A stretch of 64,000 nucleotides of DNA from NCBI RefSeq assembly GCF_000829415.1, contig NZ_AP014637.1, positions 2,926,001 through 2,990,000 of the forward strand. Reading direction: 5' to 3'. Positions 35,907 to 45,105 of this stretch are shown one piece after another. Every line of letters starts with the position of its first letter. The stretch's first letter is position 1. Below the pieces are notes generated by a model, which searched no databases, was not told the DNA's origin, and worked only from the letters and a program-made list of their open reading frames with translations. Origin of the DNA: Pseudomonas sp. StFLB209 (GTDB taxonomy: Bacteria; Pseudomonadota; Gammaproteobacteria; Pseudomonadales; Pseudomonadaceae). Position numbers and translations under genes: made by a program.

Positions 35907-36836
35907 TTATTTACGATAAGTCAGCAGCACAATCGCACACACCACCACTGCCGCGCCCAGCACTTGCAGAGTGCCCAGCGCCTGATCCAGCAGTGTCCAG
36001 CCCAGCAGCAAGGTGGCAATGGGCTCGACATTCATCACCGGCGCGTTCTGCGCCATGTTCAACCGCGGCACGCAGACAAACAGCAAGGTAAAGGCCATGC
36101 CGTACAACACCACCAGGCTTGCCAGGGCGATCCAGCCGGTACTGTTGCCCGGCAGGGACAAGCCTGACGGCATGACCCCGCTGGCGCCGGCAACGAGCAT
36201 GCTGATAAATACCACCGACAGGGTCAGCAGGCTGCGCACCGGCCCCCGCACGCTGGCCAGCTTGTGATCGGTTATCCACAGCGCGCCGGCAAATACACAG
36301 GCGGCGCAGAACGCCAGGCTGATGCCAAGCGTCCAGTGCGCATTGGCCTCGCCGCGGGTGGCCAGCCGCGCAGGGACGTCCAGCGCCAGGATCAGCCCGA
36401 TCAGGATCACCCCCATCAGCAGCACTGTACGCAGGGTCGGACGTGGCCCGCCCAGGCTCCAGCCGAGCAGCACCAGCAGAATCGGAAAGGTGTTGCCGAC
36501 CAGTAACGCCAGGGCAACCGGGATCCGCGCCACGGCCGAGTACAGGCACAGGCTCTGGGTGGCGATCAGCAGGCCCAGCAACAACTGCCAGCCCCGCGTG
36601 CCAGCCGGCAGCCCCAGTGGCTGGCGTTGCCAGGCCACCACCGCCGCCAGCACCAGCAGGGTGATGCCGGAGCGACACAGAATCGCCAGCAGCACCCCGG
36701 TGTCGTTGTCGAAGGCAAAGCGTGCGGCAATGTGATTGCCGGCAAACGAGCATGCCAGCAGCGCGAGAATCGCGACGGCCAGCTTGCGCGGTAAAAGATT
36801 TGGAGTAACAGAAGCAACCGCCATGTGCACATCCAT
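35907..36836 (-). CDS. EamA/DMT-superfamily transporter
   Basis: 309 aa, ten helices. KLAVAILALLACSFAGNHIAARFAFDNDTGVLLAILCRSGITLLVLAAVVAW is the first EamA repeat. WIALASLVVLYGMAFTLLFVCVPRLNMAQNAPVMNVEPIATLLLGWTLLDQALG is the second and holds the NxEP signature. It begins 42 bp after dctM on the same strand, so it may be the last gene of the uronate operon. Substrate unknown. Confidence 0.83.
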   Translation of the reverse strand: MDVHMAVASVTPNLLPRKLAVAILALLACSFAGNHIAARFAFDNDTGVLLAILCRSGITLLVLAAVVAWQRQPLGLPAGTRGWQLLLGLLIATQSLCLYSAVARIPVALALLVGNTFPILLVLLGWSLGGPRPTLRTVLLMGVILIGLILALDVPARLATRGEANAHWTLGISLAFCAACVFAGALWITDHKLASVRGPVRSLLTLSVVFISMLVAGASGVMPSGLSLPGNSTGWIALASLVVLYGMAFTLLFVCVPRLNMAQNAPVMNVEPIATLLLGWTLLDQALGTLQVLGAAVVVCAIVLLTYRK

Positions 36837-36878
36837 TTGCAGAACAGGGGCGGGCCTTTTACAGCCCGCCGATAACGT

Positions 36879-38159
36879 TTAAAGCACCACGCCAGGCAGC
36901 CAAAGGGAAATGGCCGGAATGTAGGTCACAGCCATCAGCACCAGAAACAGCGCCAGGTAGAACGGCAGCAGTGCCTTGACCGTCGCCTCGATGCTGACCT
37001 TGCCGATCGCCGAGCCGACAAACAGCACCGCACCTACCGGCGGCGTTATCAGCCCGATGCCAAGGTTGACCAGCATGATCATGCCGAAGTGCACCGGGTC
37101 CACGCCGATGCCGCTGATCACCGGCAGCAGGATCGGGGTCAGGATCAGGATCAGCGGCGCCATGTCCATCACCGCACCCAGCAGCAGGAGCATGACATTG
37201 ATGCACATCAGGATCACATAGCGGTTGTCCGACAGGGTCAGAAAGGTCGTGGTGATCTTCGCCGGGATCTGCATCAGGGTCATGACGTAACCGAAGCTGG
37301 CCGCAAACCCGATCAGGATCATCACGATCGAGATGGTTCTTACCGTGCGGTGCATCAGTTTCGGCAGATCGCGCCATTTATAGTCACGGTAGATGAACAT
37401 GGTCACGAAGAATGACCAGACCACCGCGATGGCCGCCGATTCGGTGGCAGTGAACACCCCCGACAGAATGCCGCCGAGGATGATGACCATGGCCATCAGC
37501 CCCCAGAGTGCATCGGCGGCGATCTTCAAGGCCTGGCGCAGCGGAATCACTTCACCCTTGGGGTAGTTGCGCTTGCGGGCGAAGATCAGGCACAGGCCCA
37601 TCAGCACCGCGCTCATCAGCAGGCCCGGCATGACCCCGGCCATGAACAACGAGGCAATCGACACCGTGCCGCCAGCGGCCAGTGAGTAGAGCACCGAGTT
37701 ATGGCTGGGCGGGGTGAGCAGGGCCTGGACCGAACCGCTGACCGTGACCGCCGTGGAGAAGTCGCGCGGGTAACCCTTGCGCTCCATTTCCGGAATCAGC
37801 ACCGAGCCGACCGAGGCGGTGTCGGCCACCGACGAGCCGGAGATGGCGCCAAAGAACGTCGAGGCCGTGATGTTGACCAGTGACAGCCCGCCACGGACAA
37901 AGCCCACCAGCACCCCGGCAAACGCCACCAGCCTGCGTGACATGCCGCCCTCGGCCATGATCGCACCGGCCAGCACGAAGAACGGGATGGCCAGCAAGGA
38001 AAACTTGTTAACCCCGCTGGCGACCTGAATCAGCATGGCCTGCAAGGGAATGTCGATCCACCAGGCGCCGATCAGCGCCGAAAGGCCCAGCGCATAGGCT
38101 ACCGGCATGCCCAACAGGATGAGCAGGATAAAACTGCCCAGGAGAATGAAGGCATCCAT
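36879..38159 (-). CDS. dctM: TRAP transporter large permease subunit (DctM)
   Basis: 426 aa, about 12 helices of the DctM family: LGMPVAYALGLSALIGAW, NKFSLLAIPFFVLAGAIMAEGGMSRRLVAFAGVLVG, ASTFFGAISGSSVADTASVGSVLIPEM. This subunit carries substrate with sodium. Its ATG directly abuts the dctQ stop (TAAATG). Predicted substrate from context: hexuronate such as galacturonate or glucuronate. Confidence 0.92.
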   Translation of the reverse strand: MDAFILLGSFILLILLGMPVAYALGLSALIGAWWIDIPLQAMLIQVASGVNKFSLLAIPFFVLAGAIMAEGGMSRRLVAFAGVLVGFVRGGLSLVNITASTFFGAISGSSVADTASVGSVLIPEMERKGYPRDFSTAVTVSGSVQALLTPPSHNSVLYSLAAGGTVSIASLFMAGVMPGLLMSAVLMGLCLIFARKRNYPKGEVIPLRQALKIAADALWGLMAMVIILGGILSGVFTATESAAIAVVWSFFVTMFIYRDYKWRDLPKLMHRTVRTISIVMILIGFAASFGYVMTLMQIPAKITTTFLTLSDNRYVILMCINVMLLLLGAVMDMAPLILILTPILLPVISGIGVDPVHFGMIMLVNLGIGLITPPVGAVLFVGSAIGKVSIEATVKALLPFYLALFLVLMAVTYIPAISLWLPGVVL

Positions 38160-38687
38160 TTATGCTGCTCCCTCGTTTTCTTCCACCAGGTCGAAACGCA
38201 CCACCTTGCGGTGGCTCTGGTCGCCCCAGATGAGTTTTTCCAGTACGAAGCTCAGGGTCAGCAGACCGCCGACCGGAATCGGGGCATAGGTCATGCCGAC
38301 CCGCACGCCCGGCAGTGACGCCAGGTACTGGTTCCAGGTGGTCATGCACAGCCGGGTGCCGTAATAGGTCATGTACACGCACACGGCGACCATCAACACT
38401 TGCACGAGCAGGGCGGCGGCTCGTTTGGGGACCGGTGGCAGGCGGTCGGTGACCATGGCCACGGCCATGTGCGCTCCGGCCCGGTAACTGGCGGCTGCAC
38501 CGATGAAACAGAACACCACCATCAGCAGGATTGCCACCGGCTCCGGCCAACTGGAGCCGCTGCCGAGCACATAGCGGGCGAAGATGCCCCAGGGAATGAT
38601 CAGCGACATGGCCAGGATCGATAGGCCTGCGATCCAGATACAACTGCTGTACAACACATCGTTGAGGCGCAGGAAGAGGTTTTTCAT
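38160..38687 (-). CDS. dctQ: TRAP transporter small permease subunit (DctQ)
   Basis: 175 aa, four helices: YSSCIWIAGLSILAMSLIIPWGIFARYVLG, WPEPVAILLMVVFCFIGAAASYRAGAHMAVAMV, RAAALLVQVLMVAVCVYMTYYG, YAPIPVGGLLTLSFVLEKL. It supports DctM. ATG at 38687 is preferred over 38696. It lies between dctP and dctM. Confidence 0.9.
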   Translation of the reverse strand: MKNLFLRLNDVLYSSCIWIAGLSILAMSLIIPWGIFARYVLGSGSSWPEPVAILLMVVFCFIGAAASYRAGAHMAVAMVTDRLPPVPKRAAALLVQVLMVAVCVYMTYYGTRLCMTTWNQYLASLPGVRVGMTYAPIPVGGLLTLSFVLEKLIWGDQSHRKVVRFDLVEENEGAA

Positions 38688-38753
38688 AAGGCACATCCAG
38701 GGCAGCAGGGCGGTAAGGCCGCCCTGCTGCAGGTCTCGGGGCAGGGGCCAGGG

Positions 38754-39725
38754 TTACTGTACGGCGGCGATGCGTTTCATCAGGTCGGCAAACGGCGCGC
38801 CGTATTTTTCCCGTACCGGTGCGGTGGCGTCATAGAACGGTTTCTTGTCGACGGTGATGAACTCAACGCCGGCGGCCTTGAGTTTCTCTTCACTGGCGGC
38901 CGACTTGGCGTCCCACAGGGTGCGTTCTTCCATCTGCGCTTCGCGGGCCAGTTTCTTGACCAGAGCCTGTTCATCGGCGCTGAGCTTGTTCCAGGTGGTT
39001 TTGGAGATCACTACCGGCTCTGGCAGGATCAAGTGGCCGGTCAGGGTGTAGAACTTGGCGCTCTGGAAGTGGTTGTGCTCCAGCAGGGTCGGCGGGTTGT
39101 TCTCGGCACCGTCGATGACCCCGGTCTGCAGGGCACTGAAAATCTCACCGGTGTCCATGGCAATGCCGTTGCCGCCCATGGCATTCATCATGTCGATGAA
39201 CAGCGGGTTGCCCTGTACGCGGATCTTCATGCCCTTGAGGTCTTCGATCTTGCGCACCGGCTTTTTGGTGTAGATGCTGCGGGTGCCGCCATCCATCCAG
39301 GCCAGCGCTACCAGGTTGAAGTCGGAATTGGTGATCTTGTCGAGGATCTCCTGGCCGATCTCGCCGTCGATGATCTTGCGCATGTGTTCGTGGTCACGGA
39401 ACACGAACGGCATGTTGAACACGTTCACATCCGGCACCACCGGCCCAACAATGCCCAGGCTGACACGGGCCATCTGCACCGCGCCGATCTGGACCTGTTC
39501 GACAACCTCCTTCTCGGAGCCCAGCACGCCGCCGGCAAACATCTTGAAGGTGATTTTGCCGTTGGTGGCCTGTTCGAGTTTTTTGCCCATGTTCTGTTCA
39601 GCGACCACGGTCGGGTAGCCCGCCGGGTGGATTTCAGCGAACTTGATATCCAGCGCCGAGGCGCTGGTCGACAGGCTGAGGGCGAACGGCAGAACGGCCA
39701 GGAGCAGCTTGCGTTTGAAGGTCAT
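38754..39725 (-). CDS. dctP: TRAP transporter substrate-binding protein (DctP family)
   Basis: 323 aa. Signal peptide MTFKRKLLLAVLPFALSLSTSASA, then LDIKFAEIHPAGYPTVVAEQNMGKKLEQ. RIRVQGNPLFIDMMNAMGGNGIAMDTGEIFSALQTGVIDGAENN is the ligand-binding core of DctP proteins, in which an Arg pairs with the substrate carboxylate. ATG follows GGAG at 8 nt. Periplasmic; hands substrate to DctQM. The udh-dctP gap (39726-39902) shows no gene. Confidence 0.92.
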   Translation of the reverse strand: MTFKRKLLLAVLPFALSLSTSASALDIKFAEIHPAGYPTVVAEQNMGKKLEQATNGKITFKMFAGGVLGSEKEVVEQVQIGAVQMARVSLGIVGPVVPDVNVFNMPFVFRDHEHMRKIIDGEIGQEILDKITNSDFNLVALAWMDGGTRSIYTKKPVRKIEDLKGMKIRVQGNPLFIDMMNAMGGNGIAMDTGEIFSALQTGVIDGAENNPPTLLEHNHFQSAKFYTLTGHLILPEPVVISKTTWNKLSADEQALVKKLAREAQMEERTLWDAKSAASEEKLKAAGVEFITVDKKPFYDATAPVREKYGAPFADLMKRIAAVQ

Positions 39726-39902
39726 GATGAAACTCCGGTGTTGTTATTGTCTGATTTGGCGTGCATGGACCGGGCAGAGGATGCCGAGAAGGGGAGCCGA
39801 GCGATGGCCAGCGCGATGCTGGCTCGTCTGCCAAAGGTGCTTGCTGTGAGCGGGGTAACAGGCAATTCACTTTGCATGTCGGGCATCCTTGCGGGTTGTC
39901 GA

Positions 39903-40709
39903 TCAGTCGAAGGGGCCAGCCGCCACGAAGGCACCGCCCTGATAGACCCGGTTCGGATCATCGGCGGCCGGTGCCGGCTGCTTCTCGACCTGCGCGCGGA
40001 ACTGCTCTGAACAATCCTTGGGCTGAAAACCCAGGTGGGCAGCGTGGCGGTTGTCCCACCAGACCTCGCGGTTGGCTGAGGCGCCATAAACCACGGTGTG
40101 ACCGACGTCAGGGGTGAACAGGCTGCGCTCAATCAAATGGGTCAGGTCGTCATAGCTCAGCCAGGTGCTGAGCATCCGCCGGTTGGCCGGCTCCGGGAAT
40201 GACGAGCCGATGCGCAGGCTGACGGTCTCGATGCCATAGCGGTCAAAGTAGAAACTGGCGACGTCTTCGCCGTAGCACTTCGACAGCCCGTAGTAACTGT
40301 CGGGACGCCGTTGCGAGTGGGCGTCGATGCGCTCGTCCTGGCGGTAGAAGCCAATCACATGGTTGGAGCTGGCAAAGATGATGCGTTTGACCCCGTGCTT
40401 GCGCGCCGCTTCGTAGATATGAAACACGCCGCAGATGTTCGGGCCGAGGATGTCTTCGAAGGCGTGCTCGGTCGATACGCCGCCAAAGTGGATGATCGCG
40501 TCGACGCCGGCGACCAGGTCGTGCACCGCGGTCTTGTCGGCCAGGTCGCATTGCACGATTTCTTCCTGCGCGGTGCTGGCCGGCTCGATCGGGCTGATAT
40601 CAGAAAGGCGCAGCACTTCGGTAAAGCCCTTGAGGCGTTCACGCAGCACTTTGCCGAGTCCGCCTGCCGCTCCGGTGAGCAGCAGGCGCTTGAAGGGTGT
40701 GTGAGTCAT
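39903..40709 (-). CDS. udh: uronate dehydrogenase
   Basis: 268 aa, short-chain dehydrogenase/epimerase fold. LLLTGAAGGLGKVLRERLKG is the NAD-binding loop, and SYYGLSKCYGED holds the catalytic YxxxK. IIHFGGVSTEHAFEDILGPNICGVFHIYEAA and WWDNRHAAHLGF closely match my recollection of the P. syringae/P. putida Udh. It oxidises D-galacturonate and D-glucuronate at C1 with NAD+ to the aldaro-lactone. Its neighbours, porin and TRAP transporter, agree. Cytoplasmic. Confidence 0.93.
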   Translation of the reverse strand: MTHTPFKRLLLTGAAGGLGKVLRERLKGFTEVLRLSDISPIEPASTAQEEIVQCDLADKTAVHDLVAGVDAIIHFGGVSTEHAFEDILGPNICGVFHIYEAARKHGVKRIIFASSNHVIGFYRQDERIDAHSQRRPDSYYGLSKCYGEDVASFYFDRYGIETVSLRIGSSFPEPANRRMLSTWLSYDDLTHLIERSLFTPDVGHTVVYGASANREVWWDNRHAAHLGFQPKDCSEQFRAQVEKQPAPAADDPNRVYQGGAFVAAGPFD

Positions 40710-40768
40710 GCTTGGCTCTGCCTGTAATCGTCAATGGTTGATAGGGGGCGTTAGCTGATCGGTCGGCG

Positions 40769-42007
40769 TCAGAGAATCGACAGCGGGTAGTTGAAAATCA
40801 GCCGGTTCTCGTCAAACTCGTTGTTGCTGAAGTCGCGACGAATGCTGGAGTTGCGCCATCTGACGCTCAGATTTTTGAGGCTGCCGCTCTGGATGACGTA
40901 GGCCAGTTCAGATTCACGGATCCATTCCTTGCCATCGGTAATCACGCCGCTGTGCACGTCCTGGCCGCTGATGTAGCGATTCATCAGGGTCAGGCCAGGA
41001 ACGCCCAGAGAGGCGAAGTTAAGGTCGTGGCGCACTTGCCAGGAGCGTTCGTTGGCGTTGTCGAAGCTTGAGTTGTAACTGTCGTTGGCCAAGGTGCCGC
41101 CGCTGGTGCCGTTGACGCGCATCCAGGTATTGCCATCGACTTTCTGCAGGCCAAGGTAGAACGTGTTGGCGCCGATCCTGGCCGAGAACAGGCCCGACCA
41201 GGTCTTGTTATCGAGCCGTCCAGCGCGTCGGGCGCCGTCGTCATCACCCCGGAAATAGCCCAGGTTGGCGCCCAGGGTCCAGTCGCCAAGCGGCTGGCTA
41301 TGAGTCAGTTGCAGGTACTGCTGTTGGTAGACGTCCTTGAGCTGCGCGTTCCACAAACCGATCAGGGTGCGGTTTTGGTTAAACGTGTACTCACCACCGG
41401 CAAAGTTGAAACGGTCCGACAGACCGCCGCCGTAACTCATGTCCTCCATGCTGGCATCGTTGCGCGGGCTATTGGCGCGAAACTGCCCGGCATACAAGGT
41501 CAGGCCATCGATCTCTTTGGAGGTGATCTGCCCGCCGCGCAAGGTCTGTGGCTGTGAGCGTCCGTCGTCGGCCCGCAGGATCGGCAACACCGGCATCCAC
41601 TCACCGACTTTCAGTTCGGTCTTGGAAATCCTCGCCTTGGCCGCTACCCCCAGGCGCCCGAAATCATCCGCCGGGCGGCCGTCGTCATGGCGTGGCAGCA
41701 GCGCGGTTCCGTAAGTGCCGCCGCCGCCATCGAGCTTGAGCGACCAGCGACCAAGCACATCGACACCGAAGCCGACCGGCCCTTCAGTAAAGCCGGAACG
41801 GGCATCGAGGATGAAACTCTGGGTCCATTCCTCAGCTTTGCTCTGAGCGTTGGCCGGGTTGGTGAAATTACGGTTGATGTAGAAGTTGCGCAGGCCGAGG
41901 GTGGCCTTGGCGTCGTCGGTGAAACCGGCGGCGCTGGCAGCGCCTGGCAAACTACCGATCACACTGGCGCCAATCAGCGCGAGGCGTAGCGTCTTGCGGG
42001 TATTCAT
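40769..42007 (-). CDS. OprD-family outer-membrane porin (probable uronate porin)
   Basis: 412 aa. Signal peptide MNTRKTLRLALIGASVIGSLPGAASA. OprD motifs: LGLRNFYINRNFTN at the start, SFILDARSGFTEGPVGFGVDVLG, KVGEWMPVLPILRADDGRSQPQTLRGGQI, and NKTWSGLFSARIGANTFYLGLQKVDG. An 18-stranded barrel for uptake of small carboxylates is expected. First gene of the leftward uronate operon. Its 5' region (42008-42300) carries a candidate operator and an A-rich leader (minus strand CAACAAAAACAAAAAA) like Hfq/Crc sites. Confidence 0.92.
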   Translation of the reverse strand: MNTRKTLRLALIGASVIGSLPGAASAAGFTDDAKATLGLRNFYINRNFTNPANAQSKAEEWTQSFILDARSGFTEGPVGFGVDVLGRWSLKLDGGGGTYGTALLPRHDDGRPADDFGRLGVAAKARISKTELKVGEWMPVLPILRADDGRSQPQTLRGGQITSKEIDGLTLYAGQFRANSPRNDASMEDMSYGGGLSDRFNFAGGEYTFNQNRTLIGLWNAQLKDVYQQQYLQLTHSQPLGDWTLGANLGYFRGDDDGARRAGRLDNKTWSGLFSARIGANTFYLGLQKVDGNTWMRVNGTSGGTLANDSYNSSFDNANERSWQVRHDLNFASLGVPGLTLMNRYISGQDVHSGVITDGKEWIRESELAYVIQSGSLKNLSVRWRNSSIRRDFSNNEFDENRLIFNYPLSIL

Positions 42008-42257
42008 CCTTGTGCACTCCCAAGTTGAAAAGAGCTTCCAGCCGTCAGGCTGCGAACGCCTGTGGCAGGAGTCATCAGGCCCGGCCTGGCTGAGCCGTGG
42101 GGCCTTGAGTCCGAGTAGCTGACGCAGTGCGGTTCAACGCCTGGCGTGGCCGGCGCGGTTAGCGACTGCTATCGAGGGCGTACAGAAGGGGGGATCGTGG
42201 GCGAACGGATAAAGTGGCGACATGGGCATACTCATCATTTTTTGTTTTTGTTGTGCG

Positions 42258-42269
42258 TTGTCGTACGAC
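42258..42269. promoter_or_regulatory. candidate FadR-type operator upstream of the uronate operon
   Basis: TTGTCGTACGAC, part of the perfect palindrome TGTCGTACGACA (42259-42270). It matches the other three candidate sites and lies 251 bp upstream of the porin ATG. Confidence 0.5.
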
Positions 42270-42270
42270 A

Positions 42271-42292
42271 TTAAGATTGATAGCAATCTTAA
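42271..42292. promoter_or_regulatory. AT-rich palindrome beside the operator
   Basis: TTAAGATTG-ATAG-CAATCTTAA, perfect 9-bp arms. It directly abuts the TGTCGTACGACA site, upstream of the uronate operon. It may be a second regulator site. A further perfect 20-bp palindrome, GCGCACCTTGCAAGGTGCGC, lies at 42332-42351. The 479-bp gap 42008-42486 has no gene. Confidence 0.5.
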
Positions 42293-42486
42293 AAAAATGT
42301 GTCAATGCTGATTGAGATATTAGGTCGTGTTGCGCACCTTGCAAGGTGCGCCTGGATCAGTTCGAGCGCTCTGAAATGGGGGCTAGCCCGGATACTCGAC
42401 GATGGTCTAGCGACGCGGGGCTTGACGGGGCAGGCTGTGCTGCTAAGGCAGTCGAACGTTGTGGCTCAATGGTACGACGCCCGACA

Positions 42487-43359
42487 TCATTCCAGTGCTT
42501 CGCGCAGCCTCGGTGTCAGTTCATCGAACAGCGTCTGCACCGAGCGCAGTGCCCGGCAATCGGGACGGGTCAGCAGCCAGACGCCAGTGTTGCAGCCCAC
42601 CAGTGGTTCGCTCAAGGCCTCGACGCCCTGCAGGTCACGGGCGGTGAAGTCGGTGAGTGCTGCCACGCCAAGACCGGCGCCGACCAGCTGCGAGACCGCC
42701 GCCATGCTGCTGCAGCGATAGCGCGGCACGACATTGGGCCAGGTACGCTCGCGCCAGATCACCGAAACGTGCTCGGGCATCGAGTCGTCCGGGGCGATCC
42801 ATGGCACCGAGGTGGGGTCTTTTTCCAGCGCTTCACGATAATCCGGCCGCCCGCAGATCACATAGTCGGCACTGCCCAGCTCGCGGCCCACCAGATGCTC
42901 GGGCGGGGTGTCGGTCAGGCGCAGGGCGATGTCGGCATCGCGGCGGCTGAGGTTGGCGAAATTATTGGAGGTCGACAGCTCCAGGTTCAGCGCCGGATAA
43001 GCCGGCATGAAGCGCGCCAGTGCCGGCAGCAACAGGCTGTGCAACACCGCTTCGGTGCAGGTCAGGCGCACCGTGCCGCTGACCACCTGTTCACCCTGTT
43101 GCAGCGCCATGCGTGCAGCGCTCAGTGCCTGTTCGGCGCGCTCGGCCTGCTCGGCCATGGCTTGGGCGATGTCAGTGGGCACATAACCGCGTCGGTTCTT
43201 TTCAAACAGCGCGCTGCCCAATGAACTTTCCAGCCGGCGGATCGAACGAAACACCGTGGAAATGTCGACCTGCAGCAGTTCTGCGGCCCTGGCCAACGAG
43301 CGGCCGCGCACCAGCGCGAGCACCAGAGTCAGGTCGTTATGGTTGATTTCATATTGCAT
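42487..43359 (-). CDS. LysR-family transcriptional regulator (putative puu regulator)
   Basis: 290 aa. N-terminal HTH: NDLTLVLALVRGRSLARAAELLQVDISTVFRSIRRLESSLGSALFEKNRRGYVPT. The C-terminal inducer domain has VRLTCTEAVLHSLLLPALARF and GLGVAALTDFTARDL. ATG at 43359 (MQYEINHND) is preferred; no strong ribosome site. It is divergent from puuA with 231 bp between them, so it probably controls the polyamine operon. Confidence 0.87.
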   Translation of the reverse strand: MQYEINHNDLTLVLALVRGRSLARAAELLQVDISTVFRSIRRLESSLGSALFEKNRRGYVPTDIAQAMAEQAERAEQALSAARMALQQGEQVVSGTVRLTCTEAVLHSLLLPALARFMPAYPALNLELSTSNNFANLSRRDADIALRLTDTPPEHLVGRELGSADYVICGRPDYREALEKDPTSVPWIAPDDSMPEHVSVIWRERTWPNVVPRYRCSSMAAVSQLVGAGLGVAALTDFTARDLQGVEALSEPLVGCNTGVWLLTRPDCRALRSVQTLFDELTPRLREALE

Positions 43360-43397
43360 CGATGCAAACCCGGATTGCCAAAACGCCAATATTTATT

Positions 43398-43418
43398 GCA
43401 CTGATTGTAATTTACAGT
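43398..43418. promoter_or_regulatory. candidate LysR operator between the regulator and puuA
   Basis: CACTG-N11-CAGTG (43398-43402, 43414-43418), with the perfect palindrome TGTAATTTACA (43406-43416) nested in it. LysR proteins recognise interrupted dyads of T-N11-A type, so this fits, in a divergent promoter region. Confidence 0.5.
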
Positions 43419-43494
43419 GACTTCGGGCTGCCAAGGGTTATTTGGCAGGCCACGGCAAAAACGCCGTAGAACGTAATTCTTCGGGGCACAAGGC

Positions 43495-43509
43495 AAAGAA
43501 AAACAACAA
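43495..43509 (+). promoter_or_regulatory. A-rich CA motif in the puuA leader
   Basis: AAAGAAAAACAACAA contains AACAACAA, the AAnAAnAA consensus for Hfq/Crc catabolite repression in Pseudomonas. It is 81 nt before the puuA ATG, farther than usual for such sites. Confidence 0.35.
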
Positions 43510-43590
43510 TGCCGCCAATCTTCACTGCGTCGCTTGCTGCTTTCTCTCTGCCACCTCTGTTGCCCCACAAAAAACCAGAAGGTGTCCATC

Positions 43591-44976
43591 ATGTCGTCGG
43601 TATCCCCGCGCGCCATTGTCTGTGCTGATGAAGTGAGTGAGTTCCTCCAGGCTCACCCTGAAGTCCAGTTCGTCGATCTGCTGATCTCTGATATGAACGG
43701 TGTGGTGCGCGGCAAGCGCATCGAGCGCCCCAGCCTGCATAAGGTCTACGAGCGCGGCATCAATCTGCCAGCGTCGCTGTTCGCCCTGGACATCAACGGC
43801 TCGACGGTGGAAAGCACCGGGCTTGGCCTGGACATCGGCGACTCGGACCGGGTTTGCTACCCGATCCCCGGCACCCTGGCCTATGAGCCCTGGCAAAAGC
43901 GCCCGACTGCGCAGTTGCTGATGACCATGCACGAGCTGGACGGCCAGCCGTTCTTTGCCGACCCGCGCGAAGTGCTGCGCCAGGTGGTGGCGCGTTTCGA
44001 TGCCATGGGCCTGCGCATCTGTGCAGCCTTCGAGCTGGAGTTTTACCTGATCGATCAGGAGAACGTGAACGGCCGGCCACAACCGCCGCGCTCGCCCATC
44101 TCCGGCAAACGTCCACACTCCACTCAGGTCTACCTGATCGACGATCTGGACGAATACGCCGACTGTCTGCAGGACATTCTCGAAGCGGCCAAGGAGCAGG
44201 GCATTCCTGCCGACGCTATCGTCAAGGAAAGCGCCCCGGCGCAGTTCGAGGTCAACCTGCATCACGTCGAAGATGCCATGCTGGCGTGCGACTACGCGGT
44301 GCTGCTCAAGCGCCTGATCAAGAACATCGCCTACGACCATGAAATGGACACCACCTTCATGGCCAAGCCCTATCCGGGCCAGGCGGGCAACGGCCTGCAC
44401 GTGCATATCTCGCTGATCGACAAAGCCACCGGCAAGAACATCTTTGCCAGCGATGTGCCGCAAGAGCATGCCGAGTTGCGGCACGCCATTGCCGGGGTGC
44501 TGGAAACCATGCCGGCGTCGATGGCCTTTCTGTGCCCCAACGTCAACTCCTACCGCCGCTTCGGCGCGCAATTCTACGTACCCAATGCGCCGAGTTGGGG
44601 GCTGGACAATCGCACCGTGGCCGTGCGCGTGCCGACCGGCGCGGCCAACGCCATTCGTATCGAGCAGCGGGTCGCCGGCGCCGATGCCAACCCGTACCTG
44701 ATGATGGCGGCGATCCTGGCCGGTATTCACCACGGCCTGACCCATAAACTCGAACCGGGTGAGCCGATCGAAGGCAACTCTTACGAGCAGCTTGAGCAGA
44801 GCCTGCCCAACAACCTGCGCGATGCGTTGCGCGAGCTGGACGACAGCGAGGTCATGAACAAGTACATCAGCCCCGAATACATCGACATCTTCGTGGCTTG
44901 CAAGGAAAGCGAAATGGCCGAGTTCGAAGCCTCGATCTCTGACCTGGAATACAACTGGTACCTGCACACCGTTTAA
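43591..44976 (+). CDS. puuA: gamma-glutamylputrescine synthetase (glutamine synthetase family)
   Basis: 461 aa. It ligates glutamate to putrescine with ATP. The glutamine-synthetase N-domain is FVDLLISDMNGVVRGKRI. The catalytic domain has FELEFYLID, APAQFEVNLHH, MAKPYPGQAGNGLHVHISL (the NG-HxH signature) and VAGADANPYLMMAAIL. ATG at 43591 follows AGAAGGTG. In the Puu group it is shorter in the tail than glutamine synthetase I and lacks the adenylylation Tyr loop (NLYDLPPE). Context with puuC, puuB and puuD supports the assignment. Confidence 0.9.
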   Translation: MSSVSPRAIVCADEVSEFLQAHPEVQFVDLLISDMNGVVRGKRIERPSLHKVYERGINLPASLFALDINGSTVESTGLGLDIGDSDRVCYPIPGTLAYEPWQKRPTAQLLMTMHELDGQPFFADPREVLRQVVARFDAMGLRICAAFELEFYLIDQENVNGRPQPPRSPISGKRPHSTQVYLIDDLDEYADCLQDILEAAKEQGIPADAIVKESAPAQFEVNLHHVEDAMLACDYAVLLKRLIKNIAYDHEMDTTFMAKPYPGQAGNGLHVHISLIDKATGKNIFASDVPQEHAELRHAIAGVLETMPASMAFLCPNVNSYRRFGAQFYVPNAPSWGLDNRTVAVRVPTGAANAIRIEQRVAGADANPYLMMAAILAGIHHGLTHKLEPGEPIEGNSYEQLEQSLPNNLRDALRELDDSEVMNKYISPEYIDIFVACKESEMAEFEASISDLEYNWYLHTV

Positions 44977-45024
44977 ACCACACAGGCCACACAGATAACA
45001 CAGAAAATCCAGCGCCTTGCATCG

Positions 45025-45076
45025 GTAGGAGCGAGCTGGCTCGCGAAGGGCGCGCCGCTGAAACGGTTCCTACGGG
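45025..45076. repeat. REP pair between puuA and puuC
   Basis: GTAGGAGCGAGCTGGCTCGC (45025-45047 unit) and an inverted CGCCGCTGAAACGGTTCC-TAC unit (45053-45076). REP doublet in an operon gap of 129 bp. Confidence 0.8.
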
Positions 45077-45105
45077 TCAATCGGGTTGCCGAAAAGAGAA
45101 TAAAT

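Noticed and set aside
43522..44967. 481-residue minus-strand frame across puuA
   Set aside because: Antisense shadow of a glutamine-synthetase-family gene with all motifs.
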